A stretch of 64,000 nt of DNA, taken from Calothrix sp. NIES-4105 (GTDB lineage Bacteria > Cyanobacteriota > Cyanobacteriia > Cyanobacteriales > Nostocaceae). The notes beneath the pieces are model-generated. The model saw nothing but the letters and a program-made list of their open reading frames with translations. It ran no database searches and was not told where the DNA came from. The position numbers and the translations under genes were made by a program. Where the stretch lies: positions 2,483,470 through 2,547,469 of the forward strand of contig NZ_AP018290.1 of assembly GCF_002368415.1 (NCBI RefSeq). Direction: 5' to 3'. This document shows positions 26,743 to 34,768 of the stretch, in pieces. How positions within the stretch are numbered: the stretch's first letter is position 1; every line of letters starts with the position of its first letter.

Positions 26743-27066
26743 TTAAAAAAAAGTGTTATAAGTTAAATCAGGCACTGCTAAATAAAGAATGCGTTCTGCC
26801 TCTTCACGACGTAGTGCTGCGCGATAGTTAATAAACTGCCCCAGTGCCATATGAAACTGTGAAATTGCTGACCCCTCAGCCAAAAAACTTTTGACTTCAA
26901 CTGCAATTTTTTCAGTCCCTCGGTCTGCTGTTAATAACCGTTCTGCCCCTAAATCAATCTCCATATCAACACCACCTACCTTGATTCCGAATCAGTTATG
27001 AGTAACATTCCACCCATCTTTGATTAAAGCATTTTTAACAACTTCATGAAAACGATCTTTTGCCAC
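26743..27066 (-). pseudogene. xisH: XisH-type protein interrupted by a TGA codon
   Basis: From GTG 27066 the frame reads AKDRFHEVVKNALIKDGWNV and meets TGA at codon 25 (26992-26994), then continues in the same frame FGIKVGGVDMEIDLGAE, TEKIAVEVKSF and ERILYLAVPDLTYNTFF to the stop at 26743. The restored PD-(D/E)XK-like core of XisH is complete (EIDLGAE and EVKSF carry the acidic and Lys residues). A single nonsense codon separates it. Restart at ATG 26964 would give 73 residues without the N-terminal helix. Confidence 0.82.
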
Positions 27067-27384
27067 AAAGACTAATCACCAATAAGTTTCCGATTCTAAG
27101 CTACCACATTACTTTTACGATACCCCGTTAATCTCAAATTTTAACGGTTAATTAACGGTGTGTGGCAGTATTATCAAGCGAATTGGCGGCAGGAGTCGAG
27201 TGTTAAAGCGTAACCGCTCAATTTTTTGAAGGGTGGCTGCTTGACATTCAACACAATCGGCTGTTCTTTTAATAGTCAAAGTCAGTGGTCGAACGGCAGA
27301 GAATATTTTTAGTATTTTGAGACAGGTTAGGCATCATAAAACAAACCCCAAACATCCATCTTTATTTATAGTAGGCGCCTTTTG
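27067..27384. other. Gap with a second DUF6887/6888-type relic
   Basis: On the minus strand near 27300-27365 the pattern KDGCLGFVL-stop overlapping MMPNLSQNTKN repeats the stop/start junction seen at 25291-25296, so a second decayed copy of that small gene pair lies here. The rest shows nothing supported. Confidence 0.4.
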
Positions 27385-27696
27385 CTAGCTAACTGCATCT
27401 ACATCTGTAGATAATTCGGCAATAACTTGTTGCAAAGAAATATTTTTACTGCGCTCTGATTTATTAGTCTTAGGCTGTGTTGAAATTTCGTTATCAATAT
27501 CTTCGAGTGATAAAACGGGTAAGTCAAATGCCTCTCTAAACCATTGCACAAGTTGCATTAGTTCTTGAACAGAAGCACCCACTACAGCTACTGGTGCTTT
27601 ACTGTAGTTAATAATTTTTTTATCTCTATTATAGAAGACTTCTCGAATAGAGTAACGTCCTTGGTTGTCACGGACTACGCGATACGTCCAACTCAT
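27385..27696 (-). CDS. Putative antitoxin partner of the RelE-like toxin
   Basis: A 103-residue protein starting MSWTYRVVRDNQGRYSIREV, a beta-rich half followed by a helical segment (VQELMQLVQWFREAF) and an acidic, disordered tail. It begins 5 bp after the RelE-like toxin gene on the same strand. The family is not recognised, but small cyanobacterial proteins of this type regularly follow RelE/ParE toxins, so an antitoxin role is the best guess. Confidence 0.65.
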   Translation of the reverse strand: MSWTYRVVRDNQGRYSIREVFYNRDKKIINYSKAPVAVVGASVQELMQLVQWFREAFDLPVLSLEDIDNEISTQPKTNKSERSKNISLQQVIAELSTDVDAVS

Positions 27697-27701
27697 GATT
27701 A

Positions 27702-27989
27702 TTATCCTTCCTGTCCACGAAATAAAACTATATTATTTGGCTTTTCTCCAATCCTTTCAATACTAACAATTTCTACCTGTTCGTCTACATTATAAAAAAC
27801 TCGAAAAATTCCAATCCGCAGTTCCCAATCAGCAAGATCTGATGGTTCCCGTCGAAATCTGTTTTTAGTTTCTATTGTTGGCTCATAGGGAAGTTGAGTT
27901 TGTATAGCATCAATAATAACATTTTGCTCAAACTTTCTGAAATAACGTAAATCAGTAACTGCTTCTGGTGTAAATTCAATTTCGTACAT
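27702..27989 (-). CDS. RelE/ParE superfamily toxin
   Basis: A 95-residue protein with the compact RelE fold signature: MYEIEFTPEAVTDLRYFRKF, then ETKNRFRREP, WELRIGIFRVFYNVD and VSIERIGEKPNN. The basic residues needed for mRNA or gyrase action are distributed as in the family. Toxin-first order with the 103-residue gene suggests a HigBA-like unit. It is one of the intact modules in this relic-rich zone. Confidence 0.85.
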   Translation of the reverse strand: MYEIEFTPEAVTDLRYFRKFEQNVIIDAIQTQLPYEPTIETKNRFRREPSDLADWELRIGIFRVFYNVDEQVEIVSIERIGEKPNNIVLFRGQEG

Positions 27990-28073
27990 CGCGTGCGAAG
28001 TGATAAAACTTTGGTGCGTGATGCCAGATAAATTATATAGTACCTTGATGAATTGTTGTAGGCATCACACACC

Positions 28074-29525
28074 TTACAACGTTTTTACAGTTAGGACGTG
28101 GGGTGGTGTGGAGTCTGGTGGATATATTAAGTCTACTTGGACTTGGCGCCTTGTGTTTGCTGGCATTGTTAGTTTAACTAATGGTTCTATAATTTGTCCG
28201 GTTCGGTGCCATAGGTGTATGTAGCGAGTTAGTTGTTTGCCTTGGTCGTCGGTATATTTGACTCGGACTGTTCCTCGGAAATATGGAAAGTCTAAGGATG
28301 GTTTGCGGAAGCGCAGGTTATTTTGAGATAGTTTGTCTTGTTTTAATGGTGTTTCTAAGGTGATGCCTACTGTTTGTGTTTGAGCGGTGTTGTTGTGTAA
28401 GGGTAAGTTTAGTTTATATTCAATGCCATAATTACCATGTGCTTCGTATGCTGTGTCGGGGTAGCGCGCGAGCATTTTTGCTGTTTGGTTTTGTTCGGTA
28501 CCTAAGCGACCACCTCTCAATGTGACTAAACCGTAAGAAATTGCTTTTCCTTGTTGGGGAATTTTTAGGGTTGTGGAGTTTTTATCTGTTAGTGTTGCTT
28601 GCCATTGTGAACCTTGGGATACTCCTGCTACACGTCCATATATTAAATTTCCACCTGTTGCGTCGGGAGGTGTAGGGATTTTATCGCGCGGCCCTGCGAA
28701 GTCTCCGGTGTTTAGTAAATTTTGCCATTCTGTAAGATTAGGCGCCCGTTCGCTGCCATCATTATTTTTACGAGCAAACATTGCCATGCTAGCGGCGTAT
28801 ATTTTGCCACTGCTTTGTATCCGCATAAAGCTAGAACGACCGTTTACTGGTTTTTCTAATCCACGCACGGGTATAGAACCATTCATTAACATTCGGTATG
28901 AACGTGGTGGTATTACTAGTTTTGCTGGAAAGTCTTTTTGACGAACTCCTCGTAATACATCCGCAACTGCTCTAGCACCTGGGCCTGAATAAGTTTTGCC
29001 ATCGTTGTTTTCAATATACGGAGGTAATGTTACAAACGGCGCCTCTACCATTAAATAACTTGCTGCTTGTAAAACATCCACAGTTACTGGTTTATTGCTA
29101 GGGTTATGCAGCATTACCCCGATGTACAACGTTTGTAAATCTTTGGGAGTGTGTGTATAGTGATGAGCGAATAAATCAAAGCGTCCTTGAAATGGAAAGT
29201 TAAGATGTGCTGCTGGGGTTTTTTTACCAGTATTAGGAAATGTAGAGAGTAAAATTCCTTCTTTTTTTATCCATTCGGGACTGTTACTGTTGAAAACCGG
29301 TATTGTATCAAGTTTGCCGGGTAGCGCGCGGACTTCTCCTATTTGTAAAACTTCTTGTGGTGCTGGTTTTGCTGGTGTTTGGGCAATTTTTGTTGTGGTA
29401 GCGCGCGCGGTTTGATTAGATAAAGATGTTTTTGCAAGACATCCAAAGCTAGAAACTATGGGAAGTAAAGATAAGGTTATTAATAGTGATTTAAATAGCT
29501 TTAGGTTTAATAGGCGATTCGACAT
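28074..29525 (-). CDS. DUF3370 family exported protein
   Basis: A 483-residue protein found across cyanobacteria. The first about 35 residues form a signal sequence with a lipobox-like SFGC near Cys29, so it may be a lipoprotein. The family core starts at VRALPGKLDTIPVFNSNSPEW and continues with ILLSTFPNTGKK and RFDLFAHHYTH. The function of DUF3370 is unknown. It stands as a single gene between the RelE-like module and the Nudix gene. Confidence 0.85.
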   Translation of the reverse strand: MSNRLLNLKLFKSLLITLSLLPIVSSFGCLAKTSLSNQTARATTTKIAQTPAKPAPQEVLQIGEVRALPGKLDTIPVFNSNSPEWIKKEGILLSTFPNTGKKTPAAHLNFPFQGRFDLFAHHYTHTPKDLQTLYIGVMLHNPSNKPVTVDVLQAASYLMVEAPFVTLPPYIENNDGKTYSGPGARAVADVLRGVRQKDFPAKLVIPPRSYRMLMNGSIPVRGLEKPVNGRSSFMRIQSSGKIYAASMAMFARKNNDGSERAPNLTEWQNLLNTGDFAGPRDKIPTPPDATGGNLIYGRVAGVSQGSQWQATLTDKNSTTLKIPQQGKAISYGLVTLRGGRLGTEQNQTAKMLARYPDTAYEAHGNYGIEYKLNLPLHNNTAQTQTVGITLETPLKQDKLSQNNLRFRKPSLDFPYFRGTVRVKYTDDQGKQLTRYIHLWHRTGQIIEPLVKLTMPANTRRQVQVDLIYPPDSTPPHVLTVKTL

Positions 29526-29653
29526 GAGTAGTTATTATTAAGGAAGGGCTAGGTGTAAAAGATGACTAATTAAACCTACAAGTTCCTTGGGGTTAAATTT
29601 ACCCTCCCTCTGTGTTCTCTGCGCCTCTGTGGTGAAAAGTATAAAACTGTTTT

Positions 29654-29681
29654 GTTGGGTTAGGCTGCCGCTTCACCCAAC
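29654..29681. repeat. GTTGGGT/ACCCAAC inverted repeat
   Basis: Arms GTTGGGT (29654-29660) and ACCCAAC (29675-29681) form a hairpin at the 3' side of the Nudix gene and 5' side of DUF3370. Same type as 23135-23162; just before it (about 29605-29635) is a copy of the CAGAGG-type repeat also present near 45768. Confidence 0.6.
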
Positions 29682-29688
29682 CTACGTT

Positions 29689-30117
29689 TTACAAGTAATT
29701 TAAGAATTGTTCAGGTACTAGCCTTAATTCCCCTGATTGACAGCGGTCAATGTCTACCCAAACGGCGGTTTTTTTCCGTTCGCCTTCGGTAAAGTCTTTC
29801 TTTTCAAATTCATAGTATTTGGGGTCTACGAAGTCGCATTCGTATAGCTGTATAATTTCGTGACCTGGTTTGCCGTTAAAGGTAAATATGTTTTCTAAAC
29901 ATCCCAAGTAGCGAATATTTTTTAGTTCGGCTTGAATTTCTTCTTGAAATTCGCGTTTGACTGCTTCTAAGCTGGTTTCACCAAAGTCTACACCTCCTCC
30001 CATTGCTCTGTAGAATGTACTCTGTTTTACTGGGTCGTAGCCTTCGGATAGTAATACTTTGGCGCCGTTGCGGATTAAACCGAGAGCGATGAGTCTGATT
30101 TCACCTTCTTTATACAT
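29689..30117 (-). CDS. Nudix hydrolase
   Basis: A 142-residue protein with the Nudix box GGGVDFGETSLEAVKREFQE continuing EIQAEL (about 41-66), which contains the metal-binding REFQEE glutamates. Substrate specificity (nucleotide, ADP-ribose or other diphosphate) cannot be told. It lies 28 bp after the DUF3531 gene on the same strand and is probably co-transcribed with it. Confidence 0.92.
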   Translation of the reverse strand: MYKEGEIRLIALGLIRNGAKVLLSEGYDPVKQSTFYRAMGGGVDFGETSLEAVKREFQEEIQAELKNIRYLGCLENIFTFNGKPGHEIIQLYECDFVDPKYYEFEKKDFTEGERKKTAVWVDIDRCQSGELRLVPEQFLNYL

Positions 30118-30144
30118 TGTTTTTAGATAATACCAAAATATAAG

Positions 30145-30597
30145 TTAGTTATCGTACATGAAAGAGGGGCGGCTTTCGCTATCTTCGACTGGCCAATCTG
30201 GATTTTCTCCACCGATGTATAGTTCTTCGATAATTACGTATTCTTCACTAATTTGGGCAAGGGCGTTGATAAGAATATCTAGTGCAATAGCATCACTAGT
30301 ACCTAAATCAAACCAACAGCGTCCCCATTGGCCTTCGTACTCAAATTCACCCATGTTGTGCATGAGTGCTTTCAAGCTTTTATCGTAGCCTTCTTGGTCA
30401 TAGGTCATATAGCTAAGTTCTAAACCAGTTTCCTGTGCTTGAAGATTCTCAGCATTGAACCCACCCAACTTACCTAAATAAAACCAAGAACTAAAAGCCT
30501 CTTCAACGAATTCTTTCTCACGTTTTGATGGTACGGTACTAAATTTAAACCAAATCCAAACATCAAAAGGGTTAAACTCACGGAACTGTACGAGCAT
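30145..30597 (-). CDS. DUF3531 family protein
   Basis: A 150-residue soluble protein with the conserved start VQFREFNPFDVWIW and the segment SSWFYLGKLGGFNAENLQ, characteristic of DUF3531, a family shared by cyanobacteria and plastids. Function unknown. It precedes the Nudix gene with a 28-bp gap. Confidence 0.85.
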   Translation of the reverse strand: MLVQFREFNPFDVWIWFKFSTVPSKREKEFVEEAFSSWFYLGKLGGFNAENLQAQETGLELSYMTYDQEGYDKSLKALMHNMGEFEYEGQWGRCWFDLGTSDAIALDILINALAQISEEYVIIEELYIGGENPDWPVEDSESRPSFMYDN

Positions 30598-30656
30598 AAG
30601 AAGGGGGAAAGAAGAGAATCATACTTAATATACTTCCTTCCTTGCCTCCCTTATGC

Positions 30657-31592
30657 TTATTTCCCTAAATTCGCGATACTACTATCCGCGTTACGTCGTT
30701 CGCGTTCAATTTGCTTGACTAACCCGTAAGGGAGTTGAGATTTCCTTGTTAATGCTTTATCAAATAGGCTTACAGCTTCGCGCATCATCTGGGGGTTTTT
30801 GTCTTTGTTGGCTTTCGCACGTAATATCTGTGCCTTTAAATACTGTACTTCTGGATTATCTGGTGTAGATTTTAATGCCCTGTCAGCATATTGAAGCCCT
30901 TTATCGTACTGCTTCAAGTCACGGTATGCAATGGCAATGCCTCTATCTGCAAGATATTGGGGAGCTGCATTTTTTTCTAGACGCTGGATAGCTTGGGATG
31001 GGTCGGCAAATGGTAAGTTGACGGCCAACATCAAGTCCATGTAACCCTTTAATAAATTTAGCTCTGGGTCTTGGGGAGATATAGCTTCTGCTTTATCTAA
31101 AAGTTCATAGACTTGCCGCAGTCTACTTAAAGCCGCAGGCGCCCCATTGACAGTTCCTTGGCGAGTCAGAATAACTGCTCCTCCCAAAAACTGTCCAACT
31201 GCTGCGTATAAATTTCCACGCAATGCATCAGTAGGAATTAACTTTTGAGCTGCTGCCAAGGTTTTCTGGCTGTAAGTATCAAGACTGGCTATATCGTTAT
31301 TTGTATATGCTAATGAGGCTTTCATTGCATAAGCTAGCGGTTCATTTGGCTCGGACGCTATTGCTTTTTGCAAAAAACGGTCTGCTGCTTGATAATCTCC
31401 CTGCAAAAAAATAGCTTTGAATGCGGCTTCTGTATTGTTGCCTATGTTACGTGGTTGAGTCGTTCGGAATGGATCAAAAGCATAGGCGCCGCTAAAGCTA
31501 GTCAGTGTAACAAATACTGCTAACCCTGCACCTGCTAGTTTTGTTAGATTAAAAGTGTGGGTTGATTGTGGATAACAAAACCGTTTGCCCAT
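30657..31592 (-). CDS. Exported TPR protein (Sll0314/Alr1548-like)
   Basis: A 311-residue protein with a signal peptide (about 1-39, cleavage near AYA-FDP) and tetratricopeptide-like helices: FLQGDYQAADRFLQKAIASEP, ELNLLKGYMDLMLAVN, KQYDKGLQYADRALKSTPDN. Conserved cyanobacterial family, probably a periplasmic scaffold; function unknown. It is transcribed toward the DUF3531 gene with a 59-bp gap, and may share its operon. Confidence 0.8.
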   Translation of the reverse strand: MGKRFCYPQSTHTFNLTKLAGAGLAVFVTLTSFSGAYAFDPFRTTQPRNIGNNTEAAFKAIFLQGDYQAADRFLQKAIASEPNEPLAYAMKASLAYTNNDIASLDTYSQKTLAAAQKLIPTDALRGNLYAAVGQFLGGAVILTRQGTVNGAPAALSRLRQVYELLDKAEAISPQDPELNLLKGYMDLMLAVNLPFADPSQAIQRLEKNAAPQYLADRGIAIAYRDLKQYDKGLQYADRALKSTPDNPEVQYLKAQILRAKANKDKNPQMMREAVSLFDKALTRKSQLPYGLVKQIERERRNADSSIANLGK

Positions 31593-31913
31593 AAACTTCC
31601 TCAGTGATAATACTATTGTAGCTGTTTTATGTGTTACTTATAATCGCAATAACAATTCCCTACTGCCAGCGAGCGGGACTGCTATATTCTCCTACGCTAG
31701 CTGACAATGGGGATTTTTGAAGGTTCCCGCGATGAAAGTATCTATTATTTAACGTGCTTTGCCACAATAGAGGTGTAATTAGTCATTACTGTGGTTCGTA
31801 ACCCATCCAAACTATAAAAATTTTCCATGAATAAGGGAATCTTTCGGAACTTTATAGTTGTTCGCAGTGTAGTTAATAAGTAAGTTGCTGACTTTTTCTG
31901 GTAATCTTAACAA
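31593..31913. other. Divergent gap without recognisable features
   Basis: 321 bp between the TPR protein and the ABC ATPase, which are divergent. I see no repeat family member, hairpin or small ORF worth naming; it should hold both promoters. Confidence 0.5.
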
Positions 31914-32588
31914 ATGCTCTATCTCAGAAACCTAACCTATCATCCCACGGCTTGCCCAGACCCAATTCTCAAATCTGTCAACCTAGACTTAGAATCCCAA
32001 AAGCTCGGTCTAATTATTGGACCAAGCGGTTCTGGTAAAAGTACAATGCTCGAAATTTTATCAGGACTAGCCGAACCAACCGGAGGCTCTATGTTTTGGC
32101 GTGAACAAGAACTAGTCCCCGAACAGATGCAGCAACTAGCTGGATTAGTGTTTCAGTTCCCAGAGCGTCACTTTTGTGGTGGGACAATTTTAGAGGAATT
32201 ACGGTTAGGACATCCAGAAATAGGCACAGAAAAAGTCAAAGAAACACTCAGCGAAGTTGGACTAGAGCATTTATCATTATCGACCAAACCACATGCTCTT
32301 AGTGGAGGTCAGCAAAGACGTTTAGCCCTAGCTGTGCAATTAATTCGCCAGCCACACATATTATTGTTAGACGAACCGACTGCTGGTTTAGATTGGTCAA
32401 TGCGGCGCCAGTTAGTAAACTTACTTGCCAAATTAAAACAGCATTGGACATTATTAGTAGTTACACACGACGCTGGGGACATGCTCGAGATAGCAGACTT
32501 TTGCTGGAGTATTAGCCACGGTGAATTAAAATCTATTGACCCCATAGCGCTCGAAGCAAAAAATAAACAACCTTTACCAGCAGCGTAG
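31914..32588 (+). CDS. ABC transporter ATP-binding protein
   Basis: A 224-residue ATPase with Walker A GPSGSGKST (36-44), the signature LSGGQQRRLAL, Walker B ILLLDEPTAGLD and the switch VVTHD. The domain resembles CbiO/EcfA-type ATPases in its FQFPERHF Q-loop. No permease is adjacent; it probably serves an ECF-type or other transporter encoded elsewhere. A 16-bp inverted repeat begins at the stop. Confidence 0.92.
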   Translation: MLYLRNLTYHPTACPDPILKSVNLDLESQKLGLIIGPSGSGKSTMLEILSGLAEPTGGSMFWREQELVPEQMQQLAGLVFQFPERHFCGGTILEELRLGHPEIGTEKVKETLSEVGLEHLSLSTKPHALSGGQQRRLALAVQLIRQPHILLLDEPTAGLDWSMRRQLVNLLAKLKQHWTLLVVTHDAGDMLEIADFCWSISHGELKSIDPIALEAKNKQPLPAA

Positions 32589-32650
32589 GGTGCGTGAAGG
32601 CTACCAACAATTTAAAAACGAAGCTAGCATTATAGTAGCCTTCACGCACC
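32589..32650. repeat. GGTGCGTGA inverted-repeat family, copy 1
   Basis: Arms of 16 bp (32589-32604 and 32635-32650) are perfect complements, with GGTGCGTGAAGGCTAC on the left. It starts right at the ABC ATPase stop, so it may serve as terminator. Two related copies lie between devB and devC. Confidence 0.8.
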
Positions 32651-32661
32651 TTACACGCACC

Positions 32662-32874
32662 TTACATATCTTCAATTTGCCAAATACACAACACAAACTC
32701 ACCGTGGTCAGGCGCCCAAGCGAGCCATTCATGGTTAGAAATTTGACATAGCAACAAAGCTTCGTCATAGCTGTATGTACCAGGAAACTCTTTCAACCCT
32801 ACCCAAGTGTAGGGTTTCAAATTCTGTCTTTGGGTTAGTACAACATCGTTATATTTATACAAATCTAGTTTCAT
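32662..32874 (-). CDS. Small hypothetical protein
   Basis: A 70-residue protein (start MKLDLYKYNDVVLTQRQN) with several Trp residues and an end WLAWAPDHGEFVLCIWQIEDM. No membrane segment. It has coding-like composition and the neighbouring repeats respect its boundaries. Family not recognised. Confidence 0.6.
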   Translation of the reverse strand: MKLDLYKYNDVVLTQRQNLKPYTWVGLKEFPGTYSYDEALLLCQISNHEWLAWAPDHGEFVLCIWQIEDM

Positions 32875-33245
32875 AACCTTTCGTTAACCTGACTTAACAG
32901 GCTAATACTAATTATATTTCTGTAACCTATAATACAAAATAAGTAATATTATTGAAAATAAACTGTTTTATAACTTTACGTTGTATTGCTCCTTTGTCCC
33001 TAACCCCTTAGCCTTCCCCAGTGGTACACGTCTAGCGTGTACACACAAGTTTCTAAAACTTACTTCTCTTCTCTTTCTTTGTGTACTTTGTGACCTTTGT
33101 GGTTCATTAAAAAAGGAAAAACCACAAAGACACAAAGGGCACAAAGGGAATACAATTCCAAATTATAGAGATGTGTGTACACGGTAGGTGGTACACGTAG
33201 GGGGTACACTGGCAAATAGATAATATTCTTTAATTAAATTAAGAT
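32875..33245. other. Gap upstream of pcyA
   Basis: 371 bp. The part 33019-33210 is a nested foldback element, listed separately. The final 35 bp before pcyA should carry its ribosome-binding region. Otherwise nothing supported. Confidence 0.5.
33019..33210. repeat. Nested foldback element
   Basis: The left side holds GTACACG-TCTAG-CGTGTAC (33024-33042), the right side GTGTGTACACGG and GGTACACGTAG (about 33171-33200). Between them CTTTGTGTACTTTGTG and CCTTTGTGGTT (from about 33078) pair with AACCACAAAG and CACAAAGGGCACAAAG (to about 33149). It has the build of a small non-autonomous foldback element. Confidence 0.65.
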
Positions 33246-33980
33246 ATGTCAAGGATTTCTATGCCTTCAGTGCGTGAACAACAACATCCACTTATTCGTC
33301 AATTGGCTGATAGTATCGAAGCTGTTTGGCATTCTTCACTCGATTTATCGCCGTATACTTTACCAGCAGAGCTAGGATACGTCGAAGGTAAACTAGAGGG
33401 TGAGAAGTTGGTGATCGAAAATCGCTGTTATCAAACACCTCAGTTTCGGAAAATTCATCTGGAACTAGCGCGCGTGGGGAACATGCTTGACATTTTGCAT
33501 TGTGTAATGTTTCCTCGTCCTGAGTATAATTTACCAATGTTCGGTTGTGACTTAGTTGGTGGTAGAGGACAAATAAGCGCTGCAATTGTAGATTTATCAC
33601 CAGTAAATTCACACAAGTTACCGTTAGAGTATACGGATGCTCTATCAGCACTTGAACCTCCAAAGTTTTCAAACCCGCGCGAGTTACCGGAATGGGGCGA
33701 TATATTTTCTGAGTTTTGCACCTTTGTACGTCCTGCTACACATGAAGAAGAGGAAATGTTTGTATCCCTTGTTCGAGACTTTTTGAATATACACGCTTCA
33801 AATGCCATCAACTCATCCCCTGTCTCACCACAACAGGCAACAGAAATTCTAGCTGGACAGCGTAATTATTGTATTAAGCAGCAGCAAAACGATAAAACCC
33901 GTCGAGTCTTGGAAAAAGCTTTTGGTTCTGCTTGGACCGACCATTATATGAATACTGTTTTATTTGATTTGCCGAATTAA
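33246..33980 (+). CDS. pcyA: Phycocyanobilin:ferredoxin oxidoreductase
   Basis: A 244-residue ferredoxin-dependent bilin reductase that converts biliverdin IXa to phycocyanobilin, the chromophore of phycobilisomes and phytochromes. The catalytic His85 ([11 protein letters not shown]) and Asp102 ([15 protein letters not shown]) align with His88 and Asp105 of the Synechocystis enzyme. Met6 ([11 protein letters not shown]) is a likely alternative start. It stands alone, flanked by repeat-rich gaps. Together with nblA at 3.3 kb it shows that this organism builds and recycles phycobilisomes. Confidence 0.96.
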   Translation: MSRISMPSVREQQHPLIRQLADSIEAVWHSSLDLSPYTLPAELGYVEGKLEGEKLVIENRCYQTPQFRKIHLELARVGNMLDILHCVMFPRPEYNLPMFGCDLVGGRGQISAAIVDLSPVNSHKLPLEYTDALSALEPPKFSNPRELPEWGDIFSEFCTFVRPATHEEEEMFVSLVRDFLNIHASNAINSSPVSPQQATEILAGQRNYCIKQQQNDKTRRVLEKAFGSAWTDHYMNTVLFDLPN

Positions 33981-34005
33981 AACATTGTCGGTACAAACGT
34001 TACAT

Positions 34006-34033
34006 GTAGAGACTAACCATGTAACGTCTCTAC
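34006..34033. repeat. 28-bp palindrome family, copy 6
   Basis: GTAGAGAC, centre TAACCATGTAAC, GTCTCTAC, 26 bp after the pcyA stop. Confidence 0.75.
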
Positions 34034-34106
34034 AGTATTAATTACAATATTAATTTTTTATTTGTGTTACGTTTACAACATTTTGATTGTATAAATTTTT
34101 ATTAGA

Positions 34107-34134
34107 GTAGAGACGTTACATGTAAAGTCTCTAT
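34107..34134. repeat. 28-bp palindrome family, copy 7
   Basis: GTAGAGAC, centre GTTACATGTAAA, GTCTCTAT, 73 bp after copy 6. Confidence 0.75.
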
Positions 34135-34768
34135 TCATTAATTAAAACGGCGATATATTTTACATTAAAACCAATATTTATCCAATCTTTAAATAAAACG
34201 AACAAAATAAATCTAAATCTTGATAATAGATATATAATGACTACAACAGTTCGCTTCATAAACGCAACTGATATATAAGTAATCGTCATCTGCCTCTGTG
34301 ATTGTTTTGGTATCAGCATGAGACAATCTCTATTTAATTTATTTAAAGAGTGCAAATAAAAACACTTCGCGCTCTAATAGTTTGTGCTGAATACTAATTA
34401 AGTATCAGATTATTAAAGGCAATTTTATTTCTCGAATAAGGTTAGTAATGAGCATATTCTATATTGAGAAATGATTAAAATTATAAATAAATCATTATAA
34501 AGGTAAATTATGTCTATGCTGTTTTGTCTGTTTATGTACAGCTAATTATTAACATTTAAATGAAAATAAATATTGAAATTTTAACGTAATTGAAGGAGTC
34601 GTTACTATTGTTAAATCTAAATTATACCAGCTTTGATCACTGACAGTATTAATTACTTCATAAATAGGTATTCAGCAAATAATTACATAAGAAAGTAACA
34701 ATATATATAAATAACATCAAAACCTCAGAAACGCTCAATATTAACTACCAATTACTAATCAACGAATC

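Larger units (their letters stand above)
33981..34768. other. 788-bp gap upstream of devB
   Basis: Carries two copies of the 28-bp palindrome (34006-34033, 34107-34134) close to the pcyA end. The remainder, 34135-34768, is very AT-rich with no believable ORF and probably contains the promoter and long leader of the dev operon. In Anabaena devBCA is under NtcA/HetR-linked control; I could not fix such a site by eye. Confidence 0.5.

Noticed and set aside
34131-34355. 74-codon minus-strand frame in the gap before devB
   Set aside because: AT-rich, no ribosome-binding site, no family resemblance, and it begins in non-coding sequence close to a palindrome copy.
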